Positions 1-7,928 of a DNA stretch of 64,000 bases are shown in pieces. The notes under the pieces were generated by a model. The model saw only the letters and a program-made list of their open reading frames with translations. It had not been told where the DNA came from and made no database searches. Source of the DNA: Caldilineaceae bacterium (GTDB taxonomy: Bacteria > Chloroflexota > Anaerolineae > Caldilineales > Caldilineaceae); the NCBI GenBank assembly GCA_020634815.1, contig JACKBA010000002.1, forward strand, positions 310,001 through 374,000, read 5' to 3'. The translations under genes and the position numbers were made by a program. Every line of letters starts with the position of its first letter. The first letter of the stretch is position 1.

Positions 1-579
1 ACCGAGCTTTGGCTGGTGCGCCACGGACAGACTGACTGGAACGTACAGGGCCGCTACCAGGGCCAGGCCGACCCGCCGCTCAACGCCACCGGGCTGGCGC
101 AGGCCGAACGCGCGGCGGAAGCGCTGGCCGGACGCGCATACGGCGCAATCTACACGAGCGATCTCCAGCGCGCGCGCGTCACCGCCGAGATTATCGGCCG
201 GCGCCTGGGCATGGATATACTCGTCGACGCGCGCCTGCGTGAGGTCAACCAGGGCGCGTGGGAAGGCATGCTCTCCACCGAAATCCAGACGCACTATGCC
301 GGCGAATGGGCGGCGCGCCAGCGCGACCGGCTGCATTTCCGCCCGCCCGGCGGCGGCGAGAGCGCGCACGATGTCGCCACGCGGCTTTGGGCTGCCGTCG
401 ACGACCTGGTTGCCCGCGCGCCGGCAGAACCGCTGATTCTCGTGTCGCACGGGTTGTCACTGGCAACGCTCATCTGCCGCGCCGCAAACCTGCCGCTCAC
501 CCAGGCCTTCGACCTGATCCCCGACAACGCACAGCCGCACTGCATCGACTGGAGCCCCCGGCAACCGGTCAGGGAGTAA
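1..579 (+). CDS. Histidine phosphatase family protein (phosphoglycerate mutase-like), 5' truncated
   Basis: The frame is open from the first base and the motif LVRHGQTDWN lies at the very edge, so the true start is upstream of the window; the GTG at 16 is inside the catalytic motif and is not a start. The RHG histidine is the phospho-acceptor of this superfamily. SDLQRARVTAEII, the glutamate in LREVNQGAWEG and LVSHG near residue 150 complete the usual active-site set. Members dephosphorylate small metabolites (alpha-ribazole-P, phosphoglycerate, sugar phosphates); the substrate cannot be read from the sequence. The gene converges on mutY, with a palindromic repeat between the two stops. Confidence 0.9.
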   Translation, partial: TELWLVRHGQTDWNVQGRYQGQADPPLNATGLAQAERAAEALAGRAYGAIYTSDLQRARVTAEIIGRRLGMDILVDARLREVNQGAWEGMLSTEIQTHYAGEWAARQRDRLHFRPPGGGESAHDVATRLWAAVDDLVARAPAEPLILVSHGLSLATLICRAANLPLTQAFDLIPDNAQPHCIDWSPRQPVRE

Positions 580-590
580 CACCCGGACGG

Positions 591-710
591 ACGCGTCCCA
601 GGAAATTGGCGAAGTCAACGCCGGCGTGCGTCGCACTGGTCAAACGATCCGTCGCAGGGAACCATCTTCTGACCAGTGCGACGCACGCCGCCAACGCAAC
701 GGGACGCACC
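591..710. repeat. Palindromic intergenic element, copy 1
   Basis: A perfect 20-bp inverted repeat (623-642 and 670-689) encloses a 27-nt loop. Imperfectly symmetrical flanks containing GCGTCCC extend the symmetry to about 120 bp. A second copy lies at 6372-6486. No reading frame is needed to explain it. It sits between the convergent stops of the phosphatase and mutY, where a fold-back could also act as a transcription barrier. It looks like a small non-autonomous palindromic repeat (REP/MITE type). Confidence 0.8.
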
Positions 711-730
711 AAACCCGGCCTCCGCGCACA

Positions 731-1867
731 CTATCGAGATGGCGATTGAGGAGTCGCGTGCGCGGCTCGCAACGCCGCAATGATCTTCTGATCGGTCACC
801 GGGAAGGGGAAGCGCTCGAGGTCGCCCAGATCGACCCAGCGCCAGTCAGTGCAGCCGATAGCCTGCGGCTCGCCGGCGCGGTGGCGGGCGTGAAAGGCGT
901 GCAGCGTGATGCGAAAGTGCGTGTAGGCGTGCTTGACCGTCGTCAGCAGCTCGCCGACCTCGATGGCAATGGCCAGTTCCTCATCGATCTCGCGGCGTAG
1001 ACAGGCGGGGAGATCAACGTCCTCGGGGTCGCGCTTGCCGCCGGGAAACTCCCACAGCCCGCCCAACATGCCGTCGGCCGGCCGCTGTGCGATAAGGATG
1101 CGCGAGCGATACGGCTCCCCCTGCCAGATGATGCCGGCGGCAACATCGTAGTGGGGCGTGCGCTTGCGCGGCGGCATGACCGGGCGCGCCGCCTGCGTGC
1201 CGGCCGCCGCGGCCCGGCAGTGCTCGGCCAGCGGGCAGAGCAGGCAGCGCGGGCTCTGCGGCGTGCAGATCGTGGCGCCCAGTTCCATCAGACCTTCATT
1301 GCAGTCGCCCGCCGCGCCGGACGGCGCCGCCTCGACCAGCGCGCGCGCCAGCGACCATAACTCGCGCAGCACGGCCGGCTCGTCGATGGGGCGGTCGATG
1401 TCGAAGAGCCGCGCCAGCACACGCTTGACGTTGCCGTCCAGGATCGGCTCGGGCCGGGCATAGGCCAGGCTCAGGATTGCGCCGGCCGTGTATGTGCCGA
1501 TGCCCGGCAGATCGAGAATCGCCGCGCGCGTATCGGGCACCTGTCCGCCATGCTCGGCCACGATGCGCTGCGCGGCCTTGTGCAGGTTGCGCGCGCGGGC
1601 GTAGTAGCCCAGCCCCTCCCACTGTTTGAGTACATCCTGGAGATCGGCGGCGGCCAGCGCGTCGACGGTCGGGAAGCGCGCCATCCAGCGCTCGAAGTAA
1701 TCGACCACGGTTTCGACGCGCGTCTGTTGCAGCATGATCTCGCTGATCCAGACGCGGTAGGGATCGCGCTGTCCGGCCGGGGCGTGGCGCCAGGGCAGGT
1801 CGCGCTGATGGCGCGTGTGCCAGTCGACCAGGCGCTCGGCCAGGATAACAAAGATCGAAGATGACAT
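731..1867 (-). CDS. mutY: A/G-specific adenine glycosylase MutY
   Basis: Removes adenine mispaired with 8-oxoguanine in base-excision repair. In the 378-aa product the catalytic glutamate lies in SEIMLQQTRVE (about E43), the helix-hairpin-helix is LPGIGTYTAGA (about 120-130) and the catalytic aspartate is in ILDGNVKRV (about D144). The 4Fe-4S ligands follow as C201, C208, C211 and C217 with the family spacing C-X6-C-X2-C-X5-C. A C-terminal Nudix-like domain (about 240-370) carries GGLWEFPGGK and REIDEEL and reads 8-oxoG. I start at the ATG giving MSSSIFVI; the longer frame to 2005 would overlap the next gene and adds unmatched sequence. Confidence 0.96.
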   Translation of the reverse strand: MSSSIFVILAERLVDWHTRHQRDLPWRHAPAGQRDPYRVWISEIMLQQTRVETVVDYFERWMARFPTVDALAAADLQDVLKQWEGLGYYARARNLHKAAQRIVAEHGGQVPDTRAAILDLPGIGTYTAGAILSLAYARPEPILDGNVKRVLARLFDIDRPIDEPAVLRELWSLARALVEAAPSGAAGDCNEGLMELGATICTPQSPRCLLCPLAEHCRAAAAGTQAARPVMPPRKRTPHYDVAAGIIWQGEPYRSRILIAQRPADGMLGGLWEFPGGKRDPEDVDLPACLRREIDEELAIAIEVGELLTTVKHAYTHFRITLHAFHARHRAGEPQAIGCTDWRWVDLGDLERFPFPVTDQKIIAALRAAHATPQSPSR

Positions 1868-1926
1868 GGTAATGGCGGGGAGATGGGCGCCGGCCGCAAC
1901 GGGTCGTGGCCGGCGCACGCGCACCG

Positions 1927-2133
1927 TTACTGCGGCATTCCGACGGGCATAAAGATGCACTGCGCCAGGATCGTCATGGCAAAGAGCACGATGATCAGAA
2001 TCCACATCCAGTTCGAGAAGCCGCCCATTGCACCCTTTTTCTTGGGCGGCTTGGGCTTGGGCAGCGGCGTCTGGCAGCGCCAGCAGACTTCTTTATCTTC
2101 CGGATTCCAGGTATTGCAATTTGGGCAGTTCAT
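1927..2133 (-). CDS. Small zinc-ribbon membrane protein
   Basis: A 68-residue protein. It has an N-terminal zinc ribbon (CPNCNTWNPEDKEVCWRCQ, two CxxC knuckles), a Pro/Lys linker (LPKPKPPKKK) and one hydrophobic segment (MWILIIVLFAMTILAQCIF), so a cytoplasmic ribbon tethered to the membrane is likely. A GAGGGAA ribosome site precedes the ATG. It lies between the cytochrome operon and mutY on the same strand. Function is unknown; such ribbon-TM proteins are common and mostly uncharacterised. Confidence 0.75.
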   Translation of the reverse strand: MNCPNCNTWNPEDKEVCWRCQTPLPKPKPPKKKGAMGGFSNWMWILIIVLFAMTILAQCIFMPVGMPQ

Positions 2134-2227
2134 GCGGTTCCCTCACATCGTTGACTGCCGCTATCGTAGCACAGGCGTGCCCCAGCCGCGAAACGTTCCT
2201 GCCGGTTTGGTGCAGCGCGCCAACAGA

Positions 2228-2257
2228 ACGGGGGCGCCCCCGAAGGAACGCCCCCGT
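2228..2257 (-). terminator. GC-rich hairpin after the cytochrome bc operon
   Basis: A 9-bp perfect stem (ACGGGGGCG, 2228-2236, pairs with 2249-2257) lies just after the stop of the trihaem cytochrome gene on the minus strand. The following T-tract is weak (TTCTGTT), so this may be an intrinsic terminator of low quality or an mRNA 3' end stabiliser. Confidence 0.5.
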
Positions 2258-2283
2258 CTCGTCGCCGCAGATGAGCGACATCC

Positions 2284-3345
2284 CTATGGCGCTGCCATGG
2301 CCGGCGCCGTTGCCTCCAGGCTGCGCAGATAGGCGGTGATGGCGGCGATGTCCGCTTCCGTCAGATAGCCGCCCCAGGAGGGCATGGTGGTGCCGGGCAC
2401 GCCGCCGGCGATAATCTGCTGGATCGCGGCGTCCTCGGTCTGGCTCAGGAAGGTCTGGTTGTTGAGCGCCGGTGCCAGCGGCGTGCCGTAGCCGTCGATG
2501 CCGTGACACTGCGTGCAGAGCAGGTCGTAGAGCTTGCTGCCGCCGGCGATGGCTGCCGGGCTCATGTCGATGGGTGCGGCCTCGATGGCGGGCAGGGCAA
2601 TGCCGGCCGCGCTCAGCTCCGGCCAGCGGCGAATGAGCGCCACGACCGCGTCAATGTCCGCCGCCGGTAGCGCGCGCTCCCAGCCGGCCATGAGCGTGCC
2701 GGGCACACCTTGCACGATGATGCGGGTCATGTCGGCGTCGGTCAGGCGGGCGCGCAGTTCCTCGCTGTCAAGCGCCGGCGCCAGGGTCGAGCCCTCGGCA
2801 TTGGCGCCGTGACAGGCGACGCAGTTCGTGGCGTAGACATCCAGCCCGGCAGAGAGCGTGGCGCCATCCTCCAGCGCCGCCACCTGCTCGAAGAGCGCCG
2901 CGTCGATCTCGGCCACGGCCAGCGCCGGCGGCGTCAGCCCCAGCTCGTCGACATGCGCGGCAACAGCATCCCACGGCGCATCCTGGATCAGCGTCACCAG
3001 GCTGCGCACCTGCATGTCGGTGAAAATGCCGCCCTCTTCGCTGCCATAGGCGGCCATGGCGGTGTTGTACCGCCCGCGCTCGATGGTGCGGAACAGATCC
3101 TCGGCATCCATGGCGCGCACGCCCTCGTTGTCCAGCGACGGATAGGCGGCCATGCCTTCGCCCCCCGCGCCGTGGCAGACGACGCAGTTGGTGGCGTAGA
3201 GGTCGAGCCCCTCCTCCACGGCGGCGACGCGGATGTCGTCGGCCGCCTGAACCTGGCGCGCCGGCTCGCGCAGGATGGCGATCCCCAACGCGGCGACAAT
3301 GAGCAGGGTGCCGAAAAAGCCGAGCAGCGATAGTTGCTTCGTCAT
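2284..3345 (-). CDS. Trihaem membrane-anchored cytochrome c of the bc complex
   Basis: 353 aa. An N-terminal hydrophobic anchor (about 7-24) is followed by three class-I cytochrome c domains with haem motifs CVVCH (54-58), CVACH (175-179) and CTQCH (277-281). Each domain has a downstream candidate methionine ligand region (for example GTLMAGW, GTTMPSW). The ATG at 3345 has a GGAGG ribosome site; the longer frame has none. It is the last gene after cytochrome b and the Rieske protein, so it probably carries electrons from the Rieske centre to a terminal acceptor outside the membrane, replacing cytochrome c1/f. Three haems in one chain is unusual compared with mitochondrial-type complexes. Confidence 0.93.
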   Translation of the reverse strand: MTKQLSLLGFFGTLLIVAALGIAILREPARQVQAADDIRVAAVEEGLDLYATNCVVCHGAGGEGMAAYPSLDNEGVRAMDAEDLFRTIERGRYNTAMAAYGSEEGGIFTDMQVRSLVTLIQDAPWDAVAAHVDELGLTPPALAVAEIDAALFEQVAALEDGATLSAGLDVYATNCVACHGANAEGSTLAPALDSEELRARLTDADMTRIIVQGVPGTLMAGWERALPAADIDAVVALIRRWPELSAAGIALPAIEAAPIDMSPAAIAGGSKLYDLLCTQCHGIDGYGTPLAPALNNQTFLSQTEDAAIQQIIAGGVPGTTMPSWGGYLTEADIAAITAYLRSLEATAPAMAAP

Positions 3346-3355
3346 GATTGGCCTC

Positions 3356-3832
3356 CTATGCGTACACCAGGTCGGCATCCGTCGCGTGGTCGCGCTGGAT
3401 GGGGCGGCCCGTGTCAACCAGGACGGTGCCGTCGGCGATGGTCACGGTGAAGCGATCGAGGGGGCGCGGCGCCGGGGCGTTGACCACGCTGCCGTCGCGC
3501 TCGAAGGCCGAGGCGTGGCACGGGCAGACGAAGCGCCCTTCGGCCGGCTCCCACGGCACGGCGCAGCCCAGGTGCGTACACTTGCGGTAGAGGGCGACGA
3601 AGCCGCCGTCATCCTCGCGCACCAGGTAGAAGCGCCCGGCCGTGAAGGGGGTCACGCTGCCCGGCGGGAAGCTATCGACCGCGCCGGCGGTGAAGATGCC
3701 GCCAAACTCGCCCTCCACCGTGCGCGGCGACAGGAACATGTAGGCGACCCCGCCGGCTTCGGCCAGGGCGACGGCGCCGGCCGCGCCCCAGGCGAGCTTG
3801 AGAAAGCCGCGGCGTGAAACATCAGCACTCAT
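3356..3832 (-). CDS. Rieske iron-sulfur protein of the quinol oxidoreductase
   Basis: 158 aa. The N-terminus has a twin-arginine-like signal/anchor (SRRGFLKL then a hydrophobic stretch to about residue 34). The Rieske 2Fe-2S motifs are CTHLGC (C85, H87) and CPCHASAF (C103, H106). The start is the ATG that overlaps the cytochrome b stop by four bases (ATGA), giving translational coupling; the longer frame to 3952 runs inside cytochrome b and is rejected. It takes electrons from quinol and passes them to the downstream trihaem cytochrome c. Confidence 0.95.
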   Translation of the reverse strand: MSADVSRRGFLKLAWGAAGAVALAEAGGVAYMFLSPRTVEGEFGGIFTAGAVDSFPPGSVTPFTAGRFYLVREDDGGFVALYRKCTHLGCAVPWEPAEGRFVCPCHASAFERDGSVVNAPAPRPLDRFTVTIADGTVLVDTGRPIQRDHATDADLVYA

Positions 3833-5220
3833 GACAACACCTCCCAGGGCCACATCAGGGCCATGCCTTCGCCGCGGAAGGCGACGCCGATGACAGTCAA
3901 CACAACGAAACCAACCACCAACAGGATGAACAGGCTCTGGCGCGTCTCGCACGCCGTGGCGCGGAACGCGCGCCGCATTATCTCGTAGAAGCCCAGCAGC
4001 CCGAGCAACAGCGCCGCCAGCGGCACCCAGCCGTTAGCGATGATCGTCGGCAGGCTGGGCAGTAGCTCCGGCAGGTCCAGCCAGTACTCGTCGAGCAGCA
4101 CGAGCGCCGGCGTCAGCACCAGGCCGGCGATGACGGCGACGACGGCCATCTGCCGCCCGCGGCGCGAGCGGAACCAGATCCCCTCGGCCGACAGGTCGAA
4201 GCGCTGGTAGGGAATCAGCGCCAGCGCCACCAGCGCCAGCACCGGGATGACGATGGCGCCAAAGGTCGGGTGGAAGTGGAGCAGCAGCTCCTGCAAGCCC
4301 ATGAAGTACCAGGCCGCCTTGGCTGGATTCGGGCTGTGGTCCGGGTTGGCCGCCTCTTCCAGCGGCGCATTGACCCACACCGACCACATGAGGATCAGCC
4401 CGGTCATCACCAGCGCAAAGACGAATTCACGCGAGACCAGGTGCGGCACCGTCGTCACTTTGGTGTTGGGCTCAGGGAGCGATCCGTCCACGTTGTGCGG
4501 TATCGAGAGCGTGTCCTTGCGCACGCGCCAGATGTGGAAGGAGGCGATGCCCAACAGCGTCAGCGGGATGATGGCCACGTGCAAGCCGTAGAAGTTGGTC
4601 AGCGTGGCGCCGCTCACCTCCGGCCCGCCGAGCAGGAAGTTGCGCAGCGGCTCGCCCACCAGCGGCACGTAGCTCATCAGGCTCGAGCCCACCGTCACCG
4701 CCCAGTAGGCCAGTTGGTCCCACGGCAGCAGATAGCCGGTGAAGTTGGCCGCCACGACGAGCAGCAGCATGGCGACGCCCAGCACCCAGTTGAACTCGCG
4801 CGGGGTGCGGAAGCCGCCGGTGAAGAAGACGCGCAGCAGGTGCAGAAAGGTGACGACGACCAGCAGGTTGCCGCTCCAGTGGTGGAGATTGCGCAGAAGC
4901 TGGCCGTACCAAACCGTGCTTTGCAGCGCCAGCATGTCGCTGTAGGCCTGATCCGGCGAGGGCGTGTAGGCGAACATGAGCAGCACGCCCGTGCCGGCCA
5001 GGATGGCGATGAGGAGGAGCGAGAGCCCGCCCAATCCCCAGGTGTAGGTGAAGCGCAGCGTCGGCTTAGAAACTTTGCTCGGGTGGATGTGCAGGACCAG
5101 GTTGTTCATTACCAGCCGCATGCGGTCACGGTCATCGACCGGCGGCAGTTGGTCACGTTGGACGGAGTCCCACACGCGCTGGGGCAGCGCTTCGGGTCGT
5201 GGATCAAGTTCGGCAGTCAT
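3829..5220 (-). CDS. Cytochrome b (fused b6/subunit IV type)
   Basis: 463 aa membrane subunit that oxidises quinol and carries two b haems. Haem ligands are visible as H113/H127 (LHHWSGN, FLHLLRV) and H214/H229 (YGLHVAII, SFHIWRV). Fourteen residues separate the second pair, which is the cytochrome b6 spacing, yet the chain continues without a break into a subunit-IV-like half (NPAKAAWYFMGLQELL and further membrane segments). It is the first gene of the b-Rieske-cytochrome c operon. The ATG at 5220 follows a GAAGGAA-type ribosome site. Confidence 0.95.
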   Translation of the reverse strand: MTAELDPRPEALPQRVWDSVQRDQLPPVDDRDRMRLVMNNLVLHIHPSKVSKPTLRFTYTWGLGGLSLLLIAILAGTGVLLMFAYTPSPDQAYSDMLALQSTVWYGQLLRNLHHWSGNLLVVVTFLHLLRVFFTGGFRTPREFNWVLGVAMLLLVVAANFTGYLLPWDQLAYWAVTVGSSLMSYVPLVGEPLRNFLLGGPEVSGATLTNFYGLHVAIIPLTLLGIASFHIWRVRKDTLSIPHNVDGSLPEPNTKVTTVPHLVSREFVFALVMTGLILMWSVWVNAPLEEAANPDHSPNPAKAAWYFMGLQELLLHFHPTFGAIVIPVLALVALALIPYQRFDLSAEGIWFRSRRGRQMAVVAVIAGLVLTPALVLLDEYWLDLPELLPSLPTIIANGWVPLAALLLGLLGFYEIMRRAFRATACETRQSLFILLVVGFVVLTVIGVAFRGEGMALMWPWEVLS

Positions 5221-5253
5221 GGCAAGTTCCTTCTGTCGATGCCCTCTAACTCA

Positions 5254-5282
5254 GCGGCCTCACTTCGTTGAAGTGAGGCCGC
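5254..5282. other. Strong hairpin upstream of cytochrome b
   Basis: A 13-bp perfect stem with a 3-nt loop (5254-5266 with 5270-5282) lies between the stop of the duplicated-domain protein gene and the cytochrome b start. There is no T-run. It could limit read-through or protect the downstream bc mRNA. Confidence 0.55.
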
Positions 5283-5306
5283 CGAACCGAGGGTTGATGG
5301 AGTCGT

Positions 5307-6227
5307 TCAGCCAGTCACCGGTGCGCTGTGGCCGCCCTGTCCGCCGTTACCACCCTGGCGTCCCGGGCCACCCCACAGTGGGCGGCCGTTGGGGTCGCGC
5401 AGGAGGATGCGCTCGCCGGTCGCAACCTTCGTCACCTGGCCGGTCTGGAACTGACCGTCCTGCCAGAAACCCTGGATGGTGACGGCGTCGCCGGCGGCGA
5501 ATTGCACGGCCTGTTCCTGCCAGAAGCTCGCCTTGCCAAAGGAGAGGGCCAGCGTCTCGCCGTCAGCGCTCTCGATGGTCAGACCGTTGCGATTCACGGT
5601 GAGCACCGTGGCGTCGAGCGTCACCCAATCCTCGGGCGCAACCTGCACCTCGCCGGTGCCGCCATTGGCCTGGTCGCCATGCTGCGCGCCGCCGGCATTG
5701 CTGGCGCCGCCCGACCACAGCGGCTGCCCCGTTTCGGAGCGCAGGGCGAGCAGCGTGCCGTCCGCCTTGGTGATCGATGCCGCATGGTACTGGTCGCCGT
5801 TGTAGAACCCGTCCACGGTCACGATGTCGCCGGGTTCCAGCGTGCCCTGCTCCTGCCAGAAGAATGAGGGGCCAAGCTCAATGTAGAGCGGCGTGCCGTC
5901 TTCCAGCGTAACGTGCATGCCCACGTCGCCCAGTTCGGCAACGGTGACGGCAGCGCTCCACGCTTCGCCCACATTGTCGACCGACTGGTTGAGTTCCTGC
6001 TGCACGGCGGCGCCGCTGCCCTGGTTGTCCTGGCCATGCTGGCCGGCCGCCTGACCGGCAGCCTGGCCGCCGGCGCCGAAGCGATTCCCCGTAGCGGTGG
6101 GGACGGCCGTGGCCTCAGCCACCGGCTGATCGGCAGCGGAGGCGCTGGGCAGGTTGTCAATCACAGCGACGACCACCGCAGCGGCGATGGTGAGCACCAA
6201 CACGGCGACGATTGCTTTTTTCCACAT
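5307..6227 (-). CDS. Secreted or anchored protein with two copies of an OB-like domain (DUF5666-like)
   Basis: 306 aa starting at the ATG with an AGGAGAG ribosome site; the upstream in-frame extension has no such site and runs into a repeat. The N-terminus is a signal/anchor (KKAIVAVLVLTIAAAVVVAV) followed by a low-complexity Ala/Gly/Gln linker. Two repeats of about 75 residues follow (about 110-190 and 215-295). Each has a FWQEQ motif, then a G-D-x-V-T-(V/I)-x-G-F segment, and ends in (Q/R)PLWGG. Sequence style resembles small DUF5666/OB-fold proteins, but I do not recognise the exact family. It is upstream of and co-directional with the bc operon, so a role at the cell surface near the electron-transport chain is possible but unproven. 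Confidence 0.8.
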   Translation of the reverse strand: MWKKAIVAVLVLTIAAAVVVAVIDNLPSASAADQPVAEATAVPTATGNRFGAGGQAAGQAAGQHGQDNQGSGAAVQQELNQSVDNVGEAWSAAVTVAELGDVGMHVTLEDGTPLYIELGPSFFWQEQGTLEPGDIVTVDGFYNGDQYHAASITKADGTLLALRSETGQPLWSGGASNAGGAQHGDQANGGTGEVQVAPEDWVTLDATVLTVNRNGLTIESADGETLALSFGKASFWQEQAVQFAAGDAVTIQGFWQDGQFQTGQVTKVATGERILLRDPNGRPLWGGPGRQGGNGGQGGHSAPVTG

Positions 6228-6371
6228 GATGTACTCTCCTGTTCTGTTCCTGGTTATGTGACGGCGCTTTGTCTGTCTCTGCTCGCCGTCCCGGTCTCTT
6301 TGGTCCAAGGATGACAGGAGCGTGTGAAGAACCTGTGAAGACGATGCGGGGAAAGTGTGTGGCGTGCGGGC

Positions 6372-6486
6372 GGTGCGTCCCAGAATGTTGGCGGCGTGCG
6401 TCACTGGTCAAACGGTCCGTCGCGGGAAACCATCTCCTGACCAGTGCGACGCACGCCGGGGCTGACCTCGCGATTTCCTGGAGCGC
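6372..6486. repeat. Palindromic intergenic element, copy 2
   Basis: Second copy of the element at 591-710. Arms are 6393-6410 (two bases shorter than in copy 1) and 6438-6457. The flanks match copy 1 in inverted orientation, while the central loop of about 27 nt (about 23 of 27 positions equal) is in the same orientation. It lies in the 315-nt divergent gap between the 5307-6227 gene and glcF. The rest of that gap shows no gene. Confidence 0.8.
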
Positions 6487-6542
6487 GCCCGAGTGCGGGC
6501 GGTCGTTCGACAAGCCGCCGACCTGTGTGCTATCTTTTGCCC

Positions 6543-7928
6543 ATGAGCCACGTCAATCTCCTCGACCAACCGGATGTCCGCCGCAAGCTCGACCAGTGCA
6601 TTCACTGCGGCTTGTGCCTGCCCGCCTGCCCGACCTACTCCGTGCTGCAACTGGAGATGGACAGCCCGCGCGGGCGCATCGCGCTCATGCGCGCGGCGGC
6701 GGACGGACGCATCGGGCTGGAGGGCGCGTTCCAGGAGCACATCGACCTGTGCCTGGGCTGCCGTGCCTGCGAAACCGCCTGCCCGTCGGGCGTGCAGTAC
6801 GGGCTGCTGCTGGAAACGGCAAAGGTCGCGATAGGGGCGAGGGGCGAGGGGCGAGGGGCGAAGTCTGATGCCGCCGGGAATGGCCTTCATCGCACGGTGA
6901 TCGAAAACGGGGCGCAACAACCGGCAGAAGGTCGCTCAAGTCGCCCCTCGCCCCTCGCCCCTCGCCCCTCCCTCCAAGCTTTCGGGCTGCGCGAGTTGAT
7001 GCCGCACCGCGGCCGGCTGCGGCTGCTGGCGCGCGCGGTGAAGCTCTACCAGCAGCTCGGCCTGGCGCGGATCGCGCGGCGCGTGCTGCCCAAGCTGCCG
7101 CCGGCGCTGACGACCATGGAGGGCATGGCGCCGCCCATCGATCTCGACTATCTCGACGAGTCGCGGCCGGCGCCGGCCCTGGGGCTGCGGCGCGGCAAGG
7201 TCGCCTTCTTCACCGGCTGCGTGCAGGATGCGCTCCTGGGCGGCGTCAATCGCGCCACGGTGCGTGTCTTGCAACGCAACGGCTACGAGGTTCACTTCCC
7301 ACAAGGCCAAACCTGCTGCAACGCGGCCGCGCTGCACAGCGGCGACGCCGACTTCGCCCAGCGCCTGGCGCGGCAGAACATCGACGCCTTTGCCGGCGAC
7401 GAGTGGGTGGCAATCATCAACAATGCCGGCGGCTGCGGTGCGGCGCTCAAGGGCTACGACCACCTGCTGGCCGGCGACCCGCGCTACGCCGAGCGCGCAA
7501 GAGCGTTTGTCGCCAAGGTGCAGGACATCAGCGAGTTTCTGGCCGGCCACCTGCACAACCCGCCCACCGGCCATGTACAGGCACGCGTCACCTACGTCGA
7601 TTCCTGCCACCTGCGCCACGGGCAGAAGGTGAGCAAACAGCCGCGTGCCCTGCTGCGGGCGATTCCGGGCGTGCACCTGGTCGAAGTGGCACAGCCCGAC
7701 ATGTGCTGCGGCAGCGCCGGCATCTACAACCTGGTGCAGCCGGAAATGGCGAACCAGGTGCTCGACAACAAGCTGGCGGACGTGCGCGCCACCGGCGCCG
7801 GCATCATCGTCACGGCCAACACCGGCTGCTACATGCAGATGATCTACGGCGTCAAGCGCGGCGGGCTGCACGCCACGGTGCTGCACGTCGTCGAGTTGCT
7901 GGAGCGATCTTATGCAAATGCAGGCTGA
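6543..7928 (+). CDS. glcF: Glycolate oxidase iron-sulfur subunit GlcF
   Basis: 461 aa. Two ferredoxin-type 4Fe-4S motifs lie at the N-terminus (C19-C22-C25-C29 and C70-C73-C76-C80). Two CCG-type domains follow, visible as QTCCNAAALH, NNAGGCGAA, DSCHLRHGQ and DMCCGSAG. It passes electrons from the FAD subunits during oxidation of glycolate (or lactate) to the quinone pool. The ATG giving MSHVNLLDQP is chosen; the longer frame starts inside a repeat. Oddity: residues 98-142 are an in-frame insertion made of a palindromic repeat (see 6834-6968). The FAD partner is the GlcDE fusion downstream, separated by one gene. Confidence 0.93.
   Translation: MSHVNLLDQPDVRRKLDQCIHCGLCLPACPTYSVLQLEMDSPRGRIALMRAAADGRIGLEGAFQEHIDLCLGCRACETACPSGVQYGLLLETAKVAIGARGEGRGAKSDAAGNGLHRTVIENGAQQPAEGRSSRPSPLAPRPSLQAFGLRELMPHRGRLRLLARAVKLYQQLGLARIARRVLPKLPPALTTMEGMAPPIDLDYLDESRPAPALGLRRGKVAFFTGCVQDALLGGVNRATVRVLQRNGYEVHFPQGQTCCNAAALHSGDADFAQRLARQNIDAFAGDEWVAIINNAGGCGAALKGYDHLLAGDPRYAERARAFVAKVQDISEFLAGHLHNPPTGHVQARVTYVDSCHLRHGQKVSKQPRALLRAIPGVHLVEVAQPDMCCGSAGIYNLVQPEMANQVLDNKLADVRATGAGIIVTANTGCYMQMIYGVKRGGLHATVLHVVELLERSYANAG
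6834..6968. repeat. In-frame palindromic insertion inside glcF
   Basis: Four tandem GGGGCGA units (6834-6861) are mirrored exactly by four TCGCCCC units (6941-6968), with a 79-nt spacer. Total length is 135 nt, i.e. 45 codons, and the frame stays open throughout. The encoded peptide is low-complexity (ARGEGRGA ... SRPSPLAPRP) and falls just after the second 4Fe-4S motif. The same word recurs between genes near 29763-29795. Confidence 0.85.

Noticed and set aside
1868..2005. N-terminal extension of mutY
   Set aside because: Overlaps the zinc-ribbon gene, is not MutY-like, and a normal start exists at 1867.
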